Below, one piece after another: positions 1-7,944 of a stretch of 32,503 nucleotides of DNA. The DNA comes from an uncultured Lachnospiraceae bacterium. GTDB lineage: Bacteria; Bacillota; Clostridia; Lachnospirales; Lachnospiraceae. The translations under genes were made by a program, and so were the position numbers. The DNA is taken from the NCBI GenBank assembly GCA_946411695.1, contig CAMKEX010000013.1, positions 1-32,503 on the forward strand, given 5' to 3'. Within the stretch, counting starts at the first letter, position 1. Every line of letters begins with the position of its first letter. Under the pieces are notes generated by a model. That model was not told the DNA's origin and ran no database searches. It was given only the letters and a program-made list of their open reading frames with translations.

Positions 1-62
1 CTTTATTATCAAAAATAAGAACTATAATTGTACAACTTTTTTATTCAAAGACAGATGCCTGT

Positions 63-449
63 ATGGGAAAGGAGGTGATCAACACGAGCAGAAAATTAAA
101 GAGCCTGATCAGAGAAGAGGAGAAACTGGAGGCGAAGATCGCTGATATGCAGATCCGCCTGGAAGAGGTCAGGAAAGCCAAAAAGATGGAGGAGGATGCG
201 GAGATCCTGAAAAGCTTCCGCAGCATGGAACTGGAGACATGGGATCTTTATAACCTTGCAACCGGAATCAAGGACGGAGAAATCAGTATGGAGATACTCC
301 GGCAGGTCATGGCAACAGGTGCAGAGGCCAAGAAAGCGGAAGAGAGCGAAGCAGCAGCTGCAGATCCGGAATCTCCGGAAAGTCTGATTCCAGAGGATGA
401 TTTCAATTTAACAGATGCAGGAGAGGAGAGCATTGACGATGAAGAATAG
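63..449 (+). CDS. DUF4315 family ICE protein
   Basis: Small acidic protein (128 codons from ATG 63) with an N-terminal coiled coil (about residues 8-50, rich in E, K, R and L heptads) and an acidic, Ala/Glu-rich disordered tail. Size, coiled coil and position directly before a DUF4366 gene match DUF4315 proteins of Tn1549-like conjugative elements, whose function is unknown. The start is doubtful. ATG 63 has no ribosome site before it, while a near-perfect Shine-Dalgarno (AGGAGGTGATC, 70-80) lies inside the frame and points to ACG 84, which would give a 121-aa product beginning like other family members. The stop overlaps the next gene by 11 nt, suggesting coupled translation. Family call fairly sure, start unsure. 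Confidence 0.8.
   Translation: MGKEVINTSRKLKSLIREEEKLEAKIADMQIRLEEVRKAKKMEEDAEILKSFRSMELETWDLYNLATGIKDGEISMEILRQVMATGAEAKKAEESEAAAADPESPESLIPEDDFNLTDAGEESIDDEE
69..86 (+). promoter_or_regulatory. Strong Shine-Dalgarno pointing to a non-canonical ACG start
   Basis: AAAGGAGGTGATC (68-80) matches the complement of the 16S rRNA 3' end over about 12 bases. The in-frame codons after it are ATC, AAC and ACG. ACG at 84-86 lies 8 nt after AGGAGG, where an ATG would normally be. The only ATG in frame (63) lies upstream of the Shine-Dalgarno. Confidence 0.6.
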
Positions 450-564
450 GAAAAGAAGAAAAGTGATGGTAGTAGTGGGAGTACTGGCAATCGTGGCAGC
501 CATTGCGACACTGATCTGGAACGCGGCCAAAGCAATAACGGGATATGTGGAATACCCCTGGTGA
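439..564 (+). CDS. Small single-span membrane peptide (41 aa)
   Basis: A 41-codon reading frame starts at ATG 439, inside the end of the DUF4315 gene, and stops at TGA 562-564. The peptide has a basic N-terminus (MKNRKRRK), then one hydrophobic segment of about 20 residues rich in Val, Ala and Ile, and a short tail ending EYPW. This is a classic positive-inside single transmembrane peptide. A GAGGAGAG stretch at 420-429 can serve as ribosome site. The overlap with the upstream gene implies translational coupling. Function is unknown; its place among T4SS-adjacent genes suggests an envelope role (inference). Bases 565-723 up to the next gene hold no convincing gene. Confidence 0.6.
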   Translation: MKNRKRRKVMVVVGVLAIVAAIATLIWNAAKAITGYVEYPW

Positions 565-723
565 GCTGCCAGGACTGGTATACAGGCACACAGATCCATG
601 AAATCACAGCACAGCTGATATTCATAACTGCTCTGATAATGCCTACAAAGAGGAAGACAGCAAAACTGTCATCACAAAAGATGAGAATGGCACGCAACAG
701 TGTGCCGGAAAGAGAGGAAGAGA

Positions 724-1488
724 ATGACGCACAGCATAGCGGATGCGGGGAAAAGGGTAATAGTAACAGTCGTGGCAGTGATTACTGCGGGCATTCTTGT
801 AATGGGATGCGCTACTCCGGCATATGCAAAGTCTGATAATGGATGGGGAGAGGAAGGTTATACGGATCAGGGGCAGAATACTCAGGGGGCTCCCACAGAC
901 AACAATCAGAACGATGGAAACGGGCAAGCCGATGGAAATGGCCAGGAGACGGTGAACGATTCCGGGAACGGGAATGATGATAAAAACGAAGGAAACGGAA
1001 ACGACGATATGAGCGCTGAGCCCGGGTTTACAACTCCCGGAAATGGAAATCTCGGGGATCAGATCAAAAGCTCGAACGGCAAGGACTTTTTCACTGTTCA
1101 TACCAAAAATAACAACACCTTCTATCTGGTAATTGATCATGCCAATTCCTCGGAGAATGTATACATGCTTTCCCTGATTGATGAGGATGATCTTGCAGAA
1201 TTCCTGGAAGATACGCAGAAAAAAGAGGAGAAGACCACAGCGCCGGTTGTGATCCCGCAGACCAAACCGCAGACGACCGAGGAAGGGGAGGGAAAAAAGG
1301 AAACACCTCAGGAGCCAGTACAGGCACCATTCCAGAACACCTTTATCTGGATCCTTGGTGCAGCAGCCATTGGCCTCGGAGGTCTTTATTATTTCAAGAT
1401 TTACAAGCCAGGCCGGGAAGAAGAGGAGGATGACAGCGAGGGAATGGAAACTGCCGGCGATGGATTTGAGACGGAAAGCGAAGAATAA
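724..1488 (+). CDS. DUF4366 (CD1107-like) signal-anchored surface protein
   Basis: 254-aa protein. I chose ATG 724 because it follows AGAGAGGAAGAG; an upstream GTG at 700 would only lengthen the tail before the signal peptide. Residues 1-36 form a signal peptide (basic start, Val/Ile-rich core, MGCATPAYAKS). Next comes a low-complexity Gly/Asn/Asp-rich spacer (about 40-100), then a compact domain (about 115-160) with FFTVHTK, FYLVIDHANSSENVY and LSLIDEDDLAEFL, which I recognise as the DUF4366 core. A Pro/Thr/Glu linker leads to a C-terminal membrane anchor (TFIWILGAAAIGLGGLYYF) and an acidic cytosolic tail. Such proteins are encoded beside the T4SS genes in Tn1549-like ICEs and are probably exposed on the cell surface; their exact job is not known. 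Confidence 0.85.
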   Translation: MTHSIADAGKRVIVTVVAVITAGILVMGCATPAYAKSDNGWGEEGYTDQGQNTQGAPTDNNQNDGNGQADGNGQETVNDSGNGNDDKNEGNGNDDMSAEPGFTTPGNGNLGDQIKSSNGKDFFTVHTKNNNTFYLVIDHANSSENVYMLSLIDEDDLAEFLEDTQKKEEKTTAPVVIPQTKPQTTEEGEGKKETPQEPVQAPFQNTFIWILGAAAIGLGGLYYFKIYKPGREEEEDDSEGMETAGDGFETESEE

Positions 1489-1523
1489 TTCCACCTGACT
1501 TTCTCTTCCGAAGATGTCACTAT

Positions 1524-1579
1524 GGACCGCTCCGGCAATCGTCATGGCAGGCAGAAATGTCTGGGTGTAGAAGCGGTCC
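1524..1579. repeat. 8-bp perfect inverted repeat in the DUF4366-DUF5688 gap
   Basis: GGACCGCT (1524-1531) is exactly complementary to AGCGGTCC (1572-1579), enclosing 40 nt with smaller pairings. It sits in the 139-nt spacer between two same-strand genes and has no T-run, so it is not an obvious terminator. It may be a leader RNA structure or a protein site, or chance. Confidence 0.3.
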
Positions 1580-1627
1580 GGCATTTTGTGGAAGATCGTT
1601 GGATTGATGAAAGGAGACAATTGAATA

Positions 1628-2935
1628 ATGAGTGAAAACAGGATGACATTTGAAGACTTTGTGGACACAGTCAGGAATAACATCAGAGATTACCTGCCTG
1701 AGAAATTCCATGAGGCTGAAATCAGTATAAGCCCCTTCCAGAAGCTGAATGGTTCCTATCTGGGCATGCAGGTTCGGCGGGAAGGGCAGGTGGCGGTTCC
1801 CACGGTGAACCTGGAGAGGGCATTCAGCTCGTACAGTTCCGGACCGGCGGGGATCAATGGAATGGATGCGATCCTTCACAAGATCGCCGATCAGGTACAG
1901 GGTGAACTCGGACTTGAGACAGCATGGCTGCAGGACTATGGGCAGGTGAAAAAGAGCCTGTTTATTCGGGTCAACGATGCACAGGAGAATGCAGAGAGTC
2001 TCCGGAATCTCCCGCACAGGGAAATGGATGGATTGGCGGTTTCCTACCACATTGCCATGGAAGGCCCTCATGGAATAGAAGCATCAGTACCTGTTACATA
2101 CAGCATGATGAAGATGTACGGCGTTGATGAGAATCAGCTTCATGCAGATGCGGTTGCAAGTGGACAAGTGTTGAACCCTCCCCTGTTCCTGAGTATGGCG
2201 GAGATGATGAGTCGCATGACAGGTATTGATGCGGAGGAGCTTGCGCCTGCTGTACCCGGGCCGGATCTCATGGTGCTGACCAACGAACAGGCTCTCTATG
2301 GTGCGGGATCACTTTTTTATCCGCAGATGATGGACCAGATCGCAGACAGGATGGGATCAAACTACTTCGTCCTGCCTTCCTCAATACATGAGACTTTGAT
2401 CCTCGTTGACAACGGAGACGTGGACAGAGAGGCGCTGGAATCCATGGTACAGGAAATCAACGGTATGGCTGTGGCACCGGAAGACCGCCTGTCGGATCAT
2501 GTTTACCATTATGATGCAGAGGAACATATCTTTGAGAAAGCGGAGACATATGAGAACCGGATGGAGCAAAAGGAAATCGCCGCGGAAAAAGCAGCCATGG
2601 AGGCAGCCTCCAAAGCAGCCTTACTGGACGCCTCAAAAGCGGAAGCAGGGCAGGAAAAAAGTGCCCGGGAGACTTCCGCAGCGGAGAAGAGCAAAGAGGC
2701 TTCTGATCACAACCGGGCTGGCGATAAGGAAGGAAAGGAACAGGGGCATAAGGATACCCGAAAAGAAGCCAGACAGGAAAAGGACCTGACATCGAGCAGC
2801 AGGGATCAGCGAAAGACGCCGCCCAAGAAGGAGAGGAAATCCGTTCTTGCCCGTCTTAACGAGAAAAAGGAGCAGTTGAAAGCCCAGCCAAAGAAGGAGA
2901 CTCCGCACCGGGCGAAGACCAATGAGATTGGCTGA
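1628..2935 (+). CDS. DUF5688 family ICE protein
   Basis: 435-aa soluble protein starting at ATG 1628 after AAAGGAGA. The N-terminal part (MTFEDFVDTVRNNI, then LNGSYLGMQVRR with PTVNLERAF) and the C-terminal core (LTNEQALYGAGSLFYP, NYFVLPSSIHETLIL, VYHYDAEEHIFEKA) match the DUF5688 family, usually found in Tn1549-like and related gut conjugative elements. No catalytic motif is evident and the function is not established. From about residue 300 the protein becomes a charged Ala/Lys/Glu/Arg-rich disordered tail. Near the end it carries RKSVLARLNEKKEQLK, a short motif also seen at the C-termini of three other proteins of this element. Confidence 0.85.
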   Translation: MSENRMTFEDFVDTVRNNIRDYLPEKFHEAEISISPFQKLNGSYLGMQVRREGQVAVPTVNLERAFSSYSSGPAGINGMDAILHKIADQVQGELGLETAWLQDYGQVKKSLFIRVNDAQENAESLRNLPHREMDGLAVSYHIAMEGPHGIEASVPVTYSMMKMYGVDENQLHADAVASGQVLNPPLFLSMAEMMSRMTGIDAEELAPAVPGPDLMVLTNEQALYGAGSLFYPQMMDQIADRMGSNYFVLPSSIHETLILVDNGDVDREALESMVQEINGMAVAPEDRLSDHVYHYDAEEHIFEKAETYENRMEQKEIAAEKAAMEAASKAALLDASKAEAGQEKSARETSAAEKSKEASDHNRAGDKEGKEQGHKDTRKEARQEKDLTSSSRDQRKTPPKKERKSVLARLNEKKEQLKAQPKKETPHRAKTNEIG

Positions 2936-3069
2936 CACCTGGAATGCACTTCATTATGGTTTTCCTCTATAAGTACCTGAGGAAGACAGCAATCGGAGGA
3001 ACAAGCAGAATATTTTTATTATATGGACGATGAATATAGCGTATTTCTTTAATTCAGGGAGGATTTGGG

Positions 3070-3168
3070 ATGGATCATAGAGAGAAACAGACAGAGCGCC
3101 TTAAGAATTACAGGATGCTCATGGCATTTGTTGTCAGGAGAATGAAAGATAAGGGCAAGAAAGCCTGA
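3070..3168 (+). CDS. Small basic peptide (32 aa)
   Basis: A 32-codon frame starts at ATG 3070 with a good ribosome site (GGGAGGATTTGGG, spacing about 8) and stops at TGA 3166-3168. The peptide is highly basic and mostly helical in character (MDHREKQTERLKNYR ... FVVRRMKDKGKKA). It lies between DUF5688 and a terminator-like hairpin upstream of topB. I do not recognise it. The strong ribosome site and basic composition favour a real small gene, possibly nucleic-acid binding, or a leader peptide for the downstream hairpin. Confidence 0.5.
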   Translation: MDHREKQTERLKNYRMLMAFVVRRMKDKGKKA

Positions 3169-3228
3169 CCCTGTGAACTTCCGTTTCAGGAGAAGACAAT
3201 CTGACGAAAGAACAGGAATATAAAGCGG

Positions 3229-3263
3229 GCAGGCATCCGATTACACGGGTGCCTGCTTTTTTT
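3229..3263 (+). terminator. Rho-independent terminator upstream of topB
   Basis: An 11-bp stem GCAGGCATCCG / CGGGTGCCTGC (one G-T pair) with a 6-nt loop is followed by seven T. It lies between the 32-aa peptide and topB on the same strand, with no clear promoter before topB. It may therefore attenuate rather than end transcription. Confidence 0.8.
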
Positions 3264-3341
3264 AAACAGGAATATATGAGAAGCAGGGGAAACAGTTCCG
3301 ACTGTGTGCCCCTTGATTTACAAAGAACAGGAGAATGAAAC

Positions 3342-5732
3342 ATGTACGAGAATCCTTTTGAAGAGCGATTCCTGATTATTGCGGAAAAGCCAAGTGTTGC
3401 ATTAACCATCGCTGCAGTACTTGGTTTCAAAGAGAAGAAAGATGGTTATGTGGAGGGACCGGATGGTTATGTTACATGGTGCCTCGGCCACCTTGCGGAG
3501 TATGCCATGCCGGAGGCTTATGATGTGCGTTTTAAAAAATGGTCCCTTGATACACTTCCGATCATTCCTGACAAGTGGCAGCTTGTTGTTCCGAAAGACA
3601 AGGAAAAGCAATTCCGGGTAATTTGCAGCCTGCTTAAAAAAGCAGAACAGACGAGAGCGCCGGGATGGACCGGATCGCCGGTAACTGTGGTGAATGCGTG
3701 TGATGCAGGACGCGAGGGAGAACTGATCTTTAACAGGGTATATGAACTTTCCGGCTGTACGCTTCCGGTAAAGCGTCTCTGGATTTCCTCTATGGAGGAT
3801 GATGCAATTTTCCAGGGGTTTCTGGATCTGAAGGATTCGTCAGAGCTGAGAAATCTTGCGGCGGCATCCGTTTGCCGGGCTCAGGCGGACTGGCTGATTG
3901 GAATGAATGCATCCCGTGCTTTTACAAAAGTCTATGATTACAGACTCACTGTCGGCAGGGTGCAGACACCGACTCTGGCGATGCTGGTAAAGCGTGGGGA
4001 TGAGATCACCGGTTTTCAGAAAACCCAGTATTTCATCACACATCTTATGGTGGACAGTATGGGACATACGATCGATGCAGTTTCCGAACATTTTCAGGAT
4101 CGGGAGGAGGCAAACCGACTTGCAGGTATCTGTAATACCCGGGTGGCAAGTGTTTCTTCCCTTGACAGGCAGACAAGAACAGCCGCAGCCCCGAAGCTAT
4201 ATGATCTGACAAGTCTTCAGCGGGATGCAAACAGACTGTTTGGAATGAGTGCCTCGAAAACTCTTTCCTGTGCACAGAATCTGTATGAAAACAAATTAAT
4301 TACTTATCCAAGGACGGACAGCCGGTTCCTGACCGATGACATGGAGAAGACTGCATTGGATGTGATCAGTGCCAGCCGGAAGTCCTTCCCTTTTCTCAAC
4401 CTGCCGGAAACAAATTTCGGAAGTACAGGATCGAGGGGTTCTTCAGGCAATACGCAATCCGGAGAGCCTTATACAAATCCCTATGCGAACACGTACGAAA
4501 GGCCGAATGTTCAAAGGCTTTTGAACAGCAAGAAGGTTTCAGATCACCATGCGATCATACCGACAGTCCGGATCAGAAATTCGGATTTATCTCAATGCAG
4601 CGCGGAGGAGAAATACATCCTGATCATGCTTGCAACAAGACTGATCTGTGCTTCCGGCAAGGACCATGTATACGAGTCTGTGAAGGCATCTTTCTATTGC
4701 GGTGGATATACCTTTACAGCAGCAGGCCAGTCTGTGAAGGAAGTCGGCTGGAAAGCGGTGGATGCTGCTATGCGGCAGTATTGCAAAATCGGTTCCGATG
4801 CGGGTAAGAATGAGACGGCTTCGGGGATTCCCGACAGGAAACTGAAAGATGATAAATGGGAACAACACGGCATAGAAATGGCAGGTGAAGAAAGCGGAAT
4901 AGGCGCTGGCGCTGATAACGACTCTACAGGCTTCCAGGATCTCTCATCCCTTTATAAAGGCGCACAGTTCATGCCTGTGCAGACAAGAGTGACCGACCAC
5001 TGGACACAGCCTCCAAAACAGTACACGGAGGATACACTGCTTCATGCGATGGAGACAGCCGGAGCCTCTGAGATGTCAGATGACGTCGAACGGAAAGGCC
5101 TTGGAACCCCTGCAACCAGAGCAGCAATCATTGATAAGCTCGTGGCGTCCAATTACATTACCCGCAACAAACGTCAGCTCATTGCAACGGATGCCGGAAA
5201 GCAGCTTGTCTCTGTACTTCCGGAATATCTGAAATCAGCGCAGATGACAGCAGACTGGGAGAACCGGCTTCTTCAGATTGAAAGAGGACAGTACAACAGT
5301 CAGGCATTCATGGACGGAATCACTCAGCTGATCAATCGCATGCTGCTGGACTGCAGACAGATTGACGAGGGCGAGAAGAAGAGATTTGCCTACAATGATA
5401 ATACCAGCGGTGGAACTCGCATGGGACGCCCCGGACGCGAAAGTCTCGGAAAGTGTCCGGTCTGCGGATCTCCTGTGTATGAAGGAGGAAAGAACTTCTA
5501 CTGCTCGGACAGGAACTGCCGCTTTGTTCTCTGGAAGCAGAATCGATACCTCGACAGGATGCGCACAAGCCTGGACGCAAGGATGGTCAAGGACCTTCTG
5601 GCGAATGGCAGGACACATGTGAAGAACCTCTACTCCGTGAAGAAGGACAAGTACTTTGCTGCAGATCTGATCATGGAGTGGGCGAGTGACAAAGCAACGT
5701 TCGGCTTAGAATTTCCACGTCATAACAACTGA
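3342..5732 (+). CDS. topB: DNA topoisomerase III (ICE type)
   Basis: 796-aa type IA topoisomerase that passes single strands and can unlink DNA during conjugative processing. Visible landmarks are the N-terminal TOPRIM (FLIIAEKPSVA at residues 10-20; DAGREGELIFNR near 121, giving the acidic metal ligands), the RVQTPTL and QADWLIGMNASRAFT motifs, and the active-site loop LITYPRTDSRFL with catalytic Tyr about 322. The core ends with GLGTPATRAAII near 587. A C-terminal zinc ribbon CPVC ... YCSDRNC begins near 705. A Gly/Ser/Asn-rich insert (about 360-390) and a charged insert near 490-520 are extra to the core. Start ATG 3342 follows ACAGGAG. Another imperfect hairpin (about 3285-3313) lies just before the ribosome site. 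Tn1549-like ICEs routinely carry a topB at this place. Confidence 0.95.
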   Translation: MYENPFEERFLIIAEKPSVALTIAAVLGFKEKKDGYVEGPDGYVTWCLGHLAEYAMPEAYDVRFKKWSLDTLPIIPDKWQLVVPKDKEKQFRVICSLLKKAEQTRAPGWTGSPVTVVNACDAGREGELIFNRVYELSGCTLPVKRLWISSMEDDAIFQGFLDLKDSSELRNLAAASVCRAQADWLIGMNASRAFTKVYDYRLTVGRVQTPTLAMLVKRGDEITGFQKTQYFITHLMVDSMGHTIDAVSEHFQDREEANRLAGICNTRVASVSSLDRQTRTAAAPKLYDLTSLQRDANRLFGMSASKTLSCAQNLYENKLITYPRTDSRFLTDDMEKTALDVISASRKSFPFLNLPETNFGSTGSRGSSGNTQSGEPYTNPYANTYERPNVQRLLNSKKVSDHHAIIPTVRIRNSDLSQCSAEEKYILIMLATRLICASGKDHVYESVKASFYCGGYTFTAAGQSVKEVGWKAVDAAMRQYCKIGSDAGKNETASGIPDRKLKDDKWEQHGIEMAGEESGIGAGADNDSTGFQDLSSLYKGAQFMPVQTRVTDHWTQPPKQYTEDTLLHAMETAGASEMSDDVERKGLGTPATRAAIIDKLVASNYITRNKRQLIATDAGKQLVSVLPEYLKSAQMTADWENRLLQIERGQYNSQAFMDGITQLINRMLLDCRQIDEGEKKRFAYNDNTSGGTRMGRPGRESLGKCPVCGSPVYEGGKNFYCSDRNCRFVLWKQNRYLDRMRTSLDARMVKDLLANGRTHVKNLYSVKKDKYFAADLIMEWASDKATFGLEFPRHNN

Positions 5733-5756
5733 TCTTTTTGCAAGCACATACAACCC

Positions 5757-5785
5757 TTTTAGAAGCATGGCAAGATTTGTATAAT
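5757..5785 (+). promoter_or_regulatory. Possible promoter for the cargo block
   Basis: A perfect TATAAT (5780-5785) in AT-rich DNA lies after topB and about 120 nt upstream of the NADAR gene. The matching -35 at 17-bp spacing is poor (TTTTAG). A small hairpin (GTCGC ... GCGAC, about 5800-5816) follows it. The sequence suggests the cargo genes have their own promoter, but the call rests mainly on the -10 box. Confidence 0.35.
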
Positions 5786-5903
5786 ACATATTATATTAGT
5801 CGCCTCTTAAGCGACCTATTGTACCAGGAGGCCGGGTATAATCCCTTTATCAATCGCAAGTAGAAAGAACATTACTTTTGAAAAAGCAGAGGAGGTTGTA
5901 ATA

Positions 5904-6827
5904 ATGAATAGAGCAGACATTCCATTTGCAGTTTTGAAAATGATAGAGGACCCGGCTTATGATCTGTTCTTTGATGCATATGCTTCAGAATTTGGGAAAA
6001 AGAAAGCCAGGGAGATAGTACATTCATTAAGTGGAGAATGTCTAAATGACCGGGAAATGGGATGGTGCATTCCTAATTTATCAGTACTGATGGAGCGTTG
6101 GGAAAGATTGGAGGAAGCCAGCCCATTTAATGAAAAGCTTCTTAACGGACTGGTTATACCTTTCTTCCGTCCAAACGAAGCATATGGAGTCCTCAGCCAA
6201 TGGTTTAGGAGCTATTTCACAATTGAAGGAGTTACATATAAAACAGCAGAACAATATATGATGGCAAGAAAAGCCTTGCTGTTTCATGATTACGCCGCCT
6301 TTGATAAAATCATTCAAGAAGAGGATCCGGCTGAATGTAAAGCGTTGGGGCGCGAAGTACGTCATTTTAAGAATGAGGAATGGATGACTTGTAGAGAGGA
6401 GATCGTTTTTAATGGGAACTATGCAAAGTTCAAGCAGAATCGCTTTCTTACACGCGTACTTCTAAGAACCGGTGATGCTGTTCTTGCAGAGGCGAATCCT
6501 CATGATAAGATATGGGGCGTAGGCCTTTCTGCGACCGTTGAAAGAGGTAAAAAAGCCAATCCGGCAATTCAGGATCAAAAGAAATGGCGCGGAAAGAATC
6601 TTTTGGGAAATATTCTTATGCAGGTGCGTGAGAGATTGAAATTGGAATACCAGCAGTTCGAGATTATTGATCTTGGCAGACGGGCAGCTTTTGATAATCT
6701 AGATCCGGATCATTACAATGTTTCGGATGAACAGAGAGATGCCATGGAACAATATCTGAAAGCAATACTGGGTGTCAGAAGATGGGATACAGGCGGCAGA
6801 CTGATTCCCTATGAAGAAAAGCATTAA
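5904..6827 (+). CDS. NADAR (YbiA-like, DUF1768) domain protein
   Basis: 307 aa; start ATG 5904 after a strong AGAGGAGG. Residues about 85-240 form a NADAR domain: FFRPNEAYGVLSQWF (Phe/Asn/Glu nucleotide-contact region), TYKTAEQYMMARKALLF, the central EEWMTCREEIVFNGNYAKF, and the end ANPHDKIWGVGLS plus NLLGNILMQVRERL. Family knowledge: NADAR proteins act on ADP-ribose-type or riboflavin-pathway N-glycosides, and some reverse guanine ADP-ribosylation of DNA in DarT-NADAR systems. Here about 80 extra N-terminal residues and a 60-residue C-terminal extension flank the domain. No DarT-like toxin is seen next to it, so a stand-alone protective or anti-defence role is only inferred. The gene is more AT-rich than topB or the helicase, consistent with cargo. 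Confidence 0.88.
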   Translation: MNRADIPFAVLKMIEDPAYDLFFDAYASEFGKKKAREIVHSLSGECLNDREMGWCIPNLSVLMERWERLEEASPFNEKLLNGLVIPFFRPNEAYGVLSQWFRSYFTIEGVTYKTAEQYMMARKALLFHDYAAFDKIIQEEDPAECKALGREVRHFKNEEWMTCREEIVFNGNYAKFKQNRFLTRVLLRTGDAVLAEANPHDKIWGVGLSATVERGKKANPAIQDQKKWRGKNLLGNILMQVRERLKLEYQQFEIIDLGRRAAFDNLDPDHYNVSDEQRDAMEQYLKAILGVRRWDTGGRLIPYEEKH

Positions 6828-6884
6828 AAGGCAGCTTGCAATTATAAACAACGAAACAAAGAATTCCAGCGGTTGGCAAAAGCA

Positions 6885-7793
6885 ATGGCTAAGAAAAAAA
6901 GACCAAATGATCAGAAAACTATCATAAGAGTAAGGAGGAGATGTTATCTTGTTGAGAATCTGAAAAAAATCAGATTATGCAGAAAATGCAACGAAAGTCT
7001 CGAGAAGTCAATGGGGTTTGGTCGCAGATGTCCTCGTTGCAATGTATATTACGTAGACAAGAAGACATATGCTCGTTATAAAGATGCATATATCCTACTG
7101 AATTCTGACTTTTTGGAGGATCGTCTTAAAGGAACCTATTCCTACCCCAAAAGTACTGCGACGTCGGAGCGAGTAAACAAGTCGAGTATAGACAGCCTCT
7201 CAATTACTGCCCATGATTTTGTGGTACGCTCCTATGTCTTCAAATGCAGTAATAAGGAGCATGCACTACAAGATATTCAAGCAACGTTTACAATTATAGA
7301 TCGCCAAGGGAATGTTTCAAAGCTGTCGGTTCCAGCAGGTTATTGTCCAAGTTGTGACACATATTATGTAATGGACAGCGTGTTTCGGCAGATTGAGGAC
7401 AAGGGAATCCCTATTTGCAGAACCACAGATTTGAAAAAAAATACATATTCGTTGTTTGGTTGGCATAATAAATCGGCATATAGAAGGATGGCATCCGAAT
7501 CAATACTCAGAAAATTCGGCTATTCTGTATCCCAGGAAAGAGATCTGCCTGAAGAACAGCGGCGAAATATCCTGGCTGCAATGGTTGATTTTGAAGTTCT
7601 TACAAAAAGCGAAATCGACAGTTATCTTTCCTTTTATATAAAAAGCAAAAACGGCCAAAGAAATGCTGATGGTACTTTACGATATGGAGCAGCTATAGAA
7701 AAATGGGAAAGTGACCGTAAGTGGTTAAATAGCTATAAAACTGGGGCGTTTAAAGAAATACCGGCGAAGAGAATTGTTATCAATAAAAACTGA
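6885..7793 (+). CDS. Zinc-ribbon protein of unknown function
   Basis: 302 aa from ATG 6885 (a TTG at 6873 is in frame, and neither has a strong ribosome site). The N-terminus is lysine-rich. A first Cys pair set LCRKC ... RRCPRC (about residues 32-56) and a second YCPSCDTYYV near 165 suggest two zinc ribbons, with FKCSNKEH between. The C-terminal third (SLFGWHNKSAYRRMASESIL, then GYSVSQERDLPEEQRR, SEIDSYLSFYIKS and a terminal KWESDRKWL) looks like a helical domain that I have seen in other uncharacterised Firmicute proteins, but I cannot name a family. An AGGAGG at 6932-6939 falls inside the frame and points to an out-of-frame ATG that stops at once. The gene follows NADAR by 57 nt on the same strand, so the two are likely co-transcribed. 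Confidence 0.7.
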   Translation: MAKKKRPNDQKTIIRVRRRCYLVENLKKIRLCRKCNESLEKSMGFGRRCPRCNVYYVDKKTYARYKDAYILLNSDFLEDRLKGTYSYPKSTATSERVNKSSIDSLSITAHDFVVRSYVFKCSNKEHALQDIQATFTIIDRQGNVSKLSVPAGYCPSCDTYYVMDSVFRQIEDKGIPICRTTDLKKNTYSLFGWHNKSAYRRMASESILRKFGYSVSQERDLPEEQRRNILAAMVDFEVLTKSEIDSYLSFYIKSKNGQRNADGTLRYGAAIEKWESDRKWLNSYKTGAFKEIPAKRIVINKN

Positions 7794-7944
7794 GGCAGGA
7801 CGAAGCATTTTTAAAAACAGGTGTTAAATACGACATAGCCATTTACAAGAAAATATCATGCTGAACATGTAAATCAGATGACAACCGGTATGTGACGATG
7901 AATTTTAATAAGTATGACAACATAGTCAAGATAAGGGAAGAATC

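Noticed and set aside
561-836. 91-codon plus-strand frame between the 41-aa peptide and DUF4366
   Set aside because: It starts at a GTG without a ribosome site, overlaps the DUF4366 signal peptide in another frame and has no protein-like pattern.
643-1683. 346-codon open frame on the minus strand
   Set aside because: Antisense to the DUF4366 gene, which has a clear signal peptide, domain and anchor. The minus product is a Ser/Ile/Leu-rich shadow.
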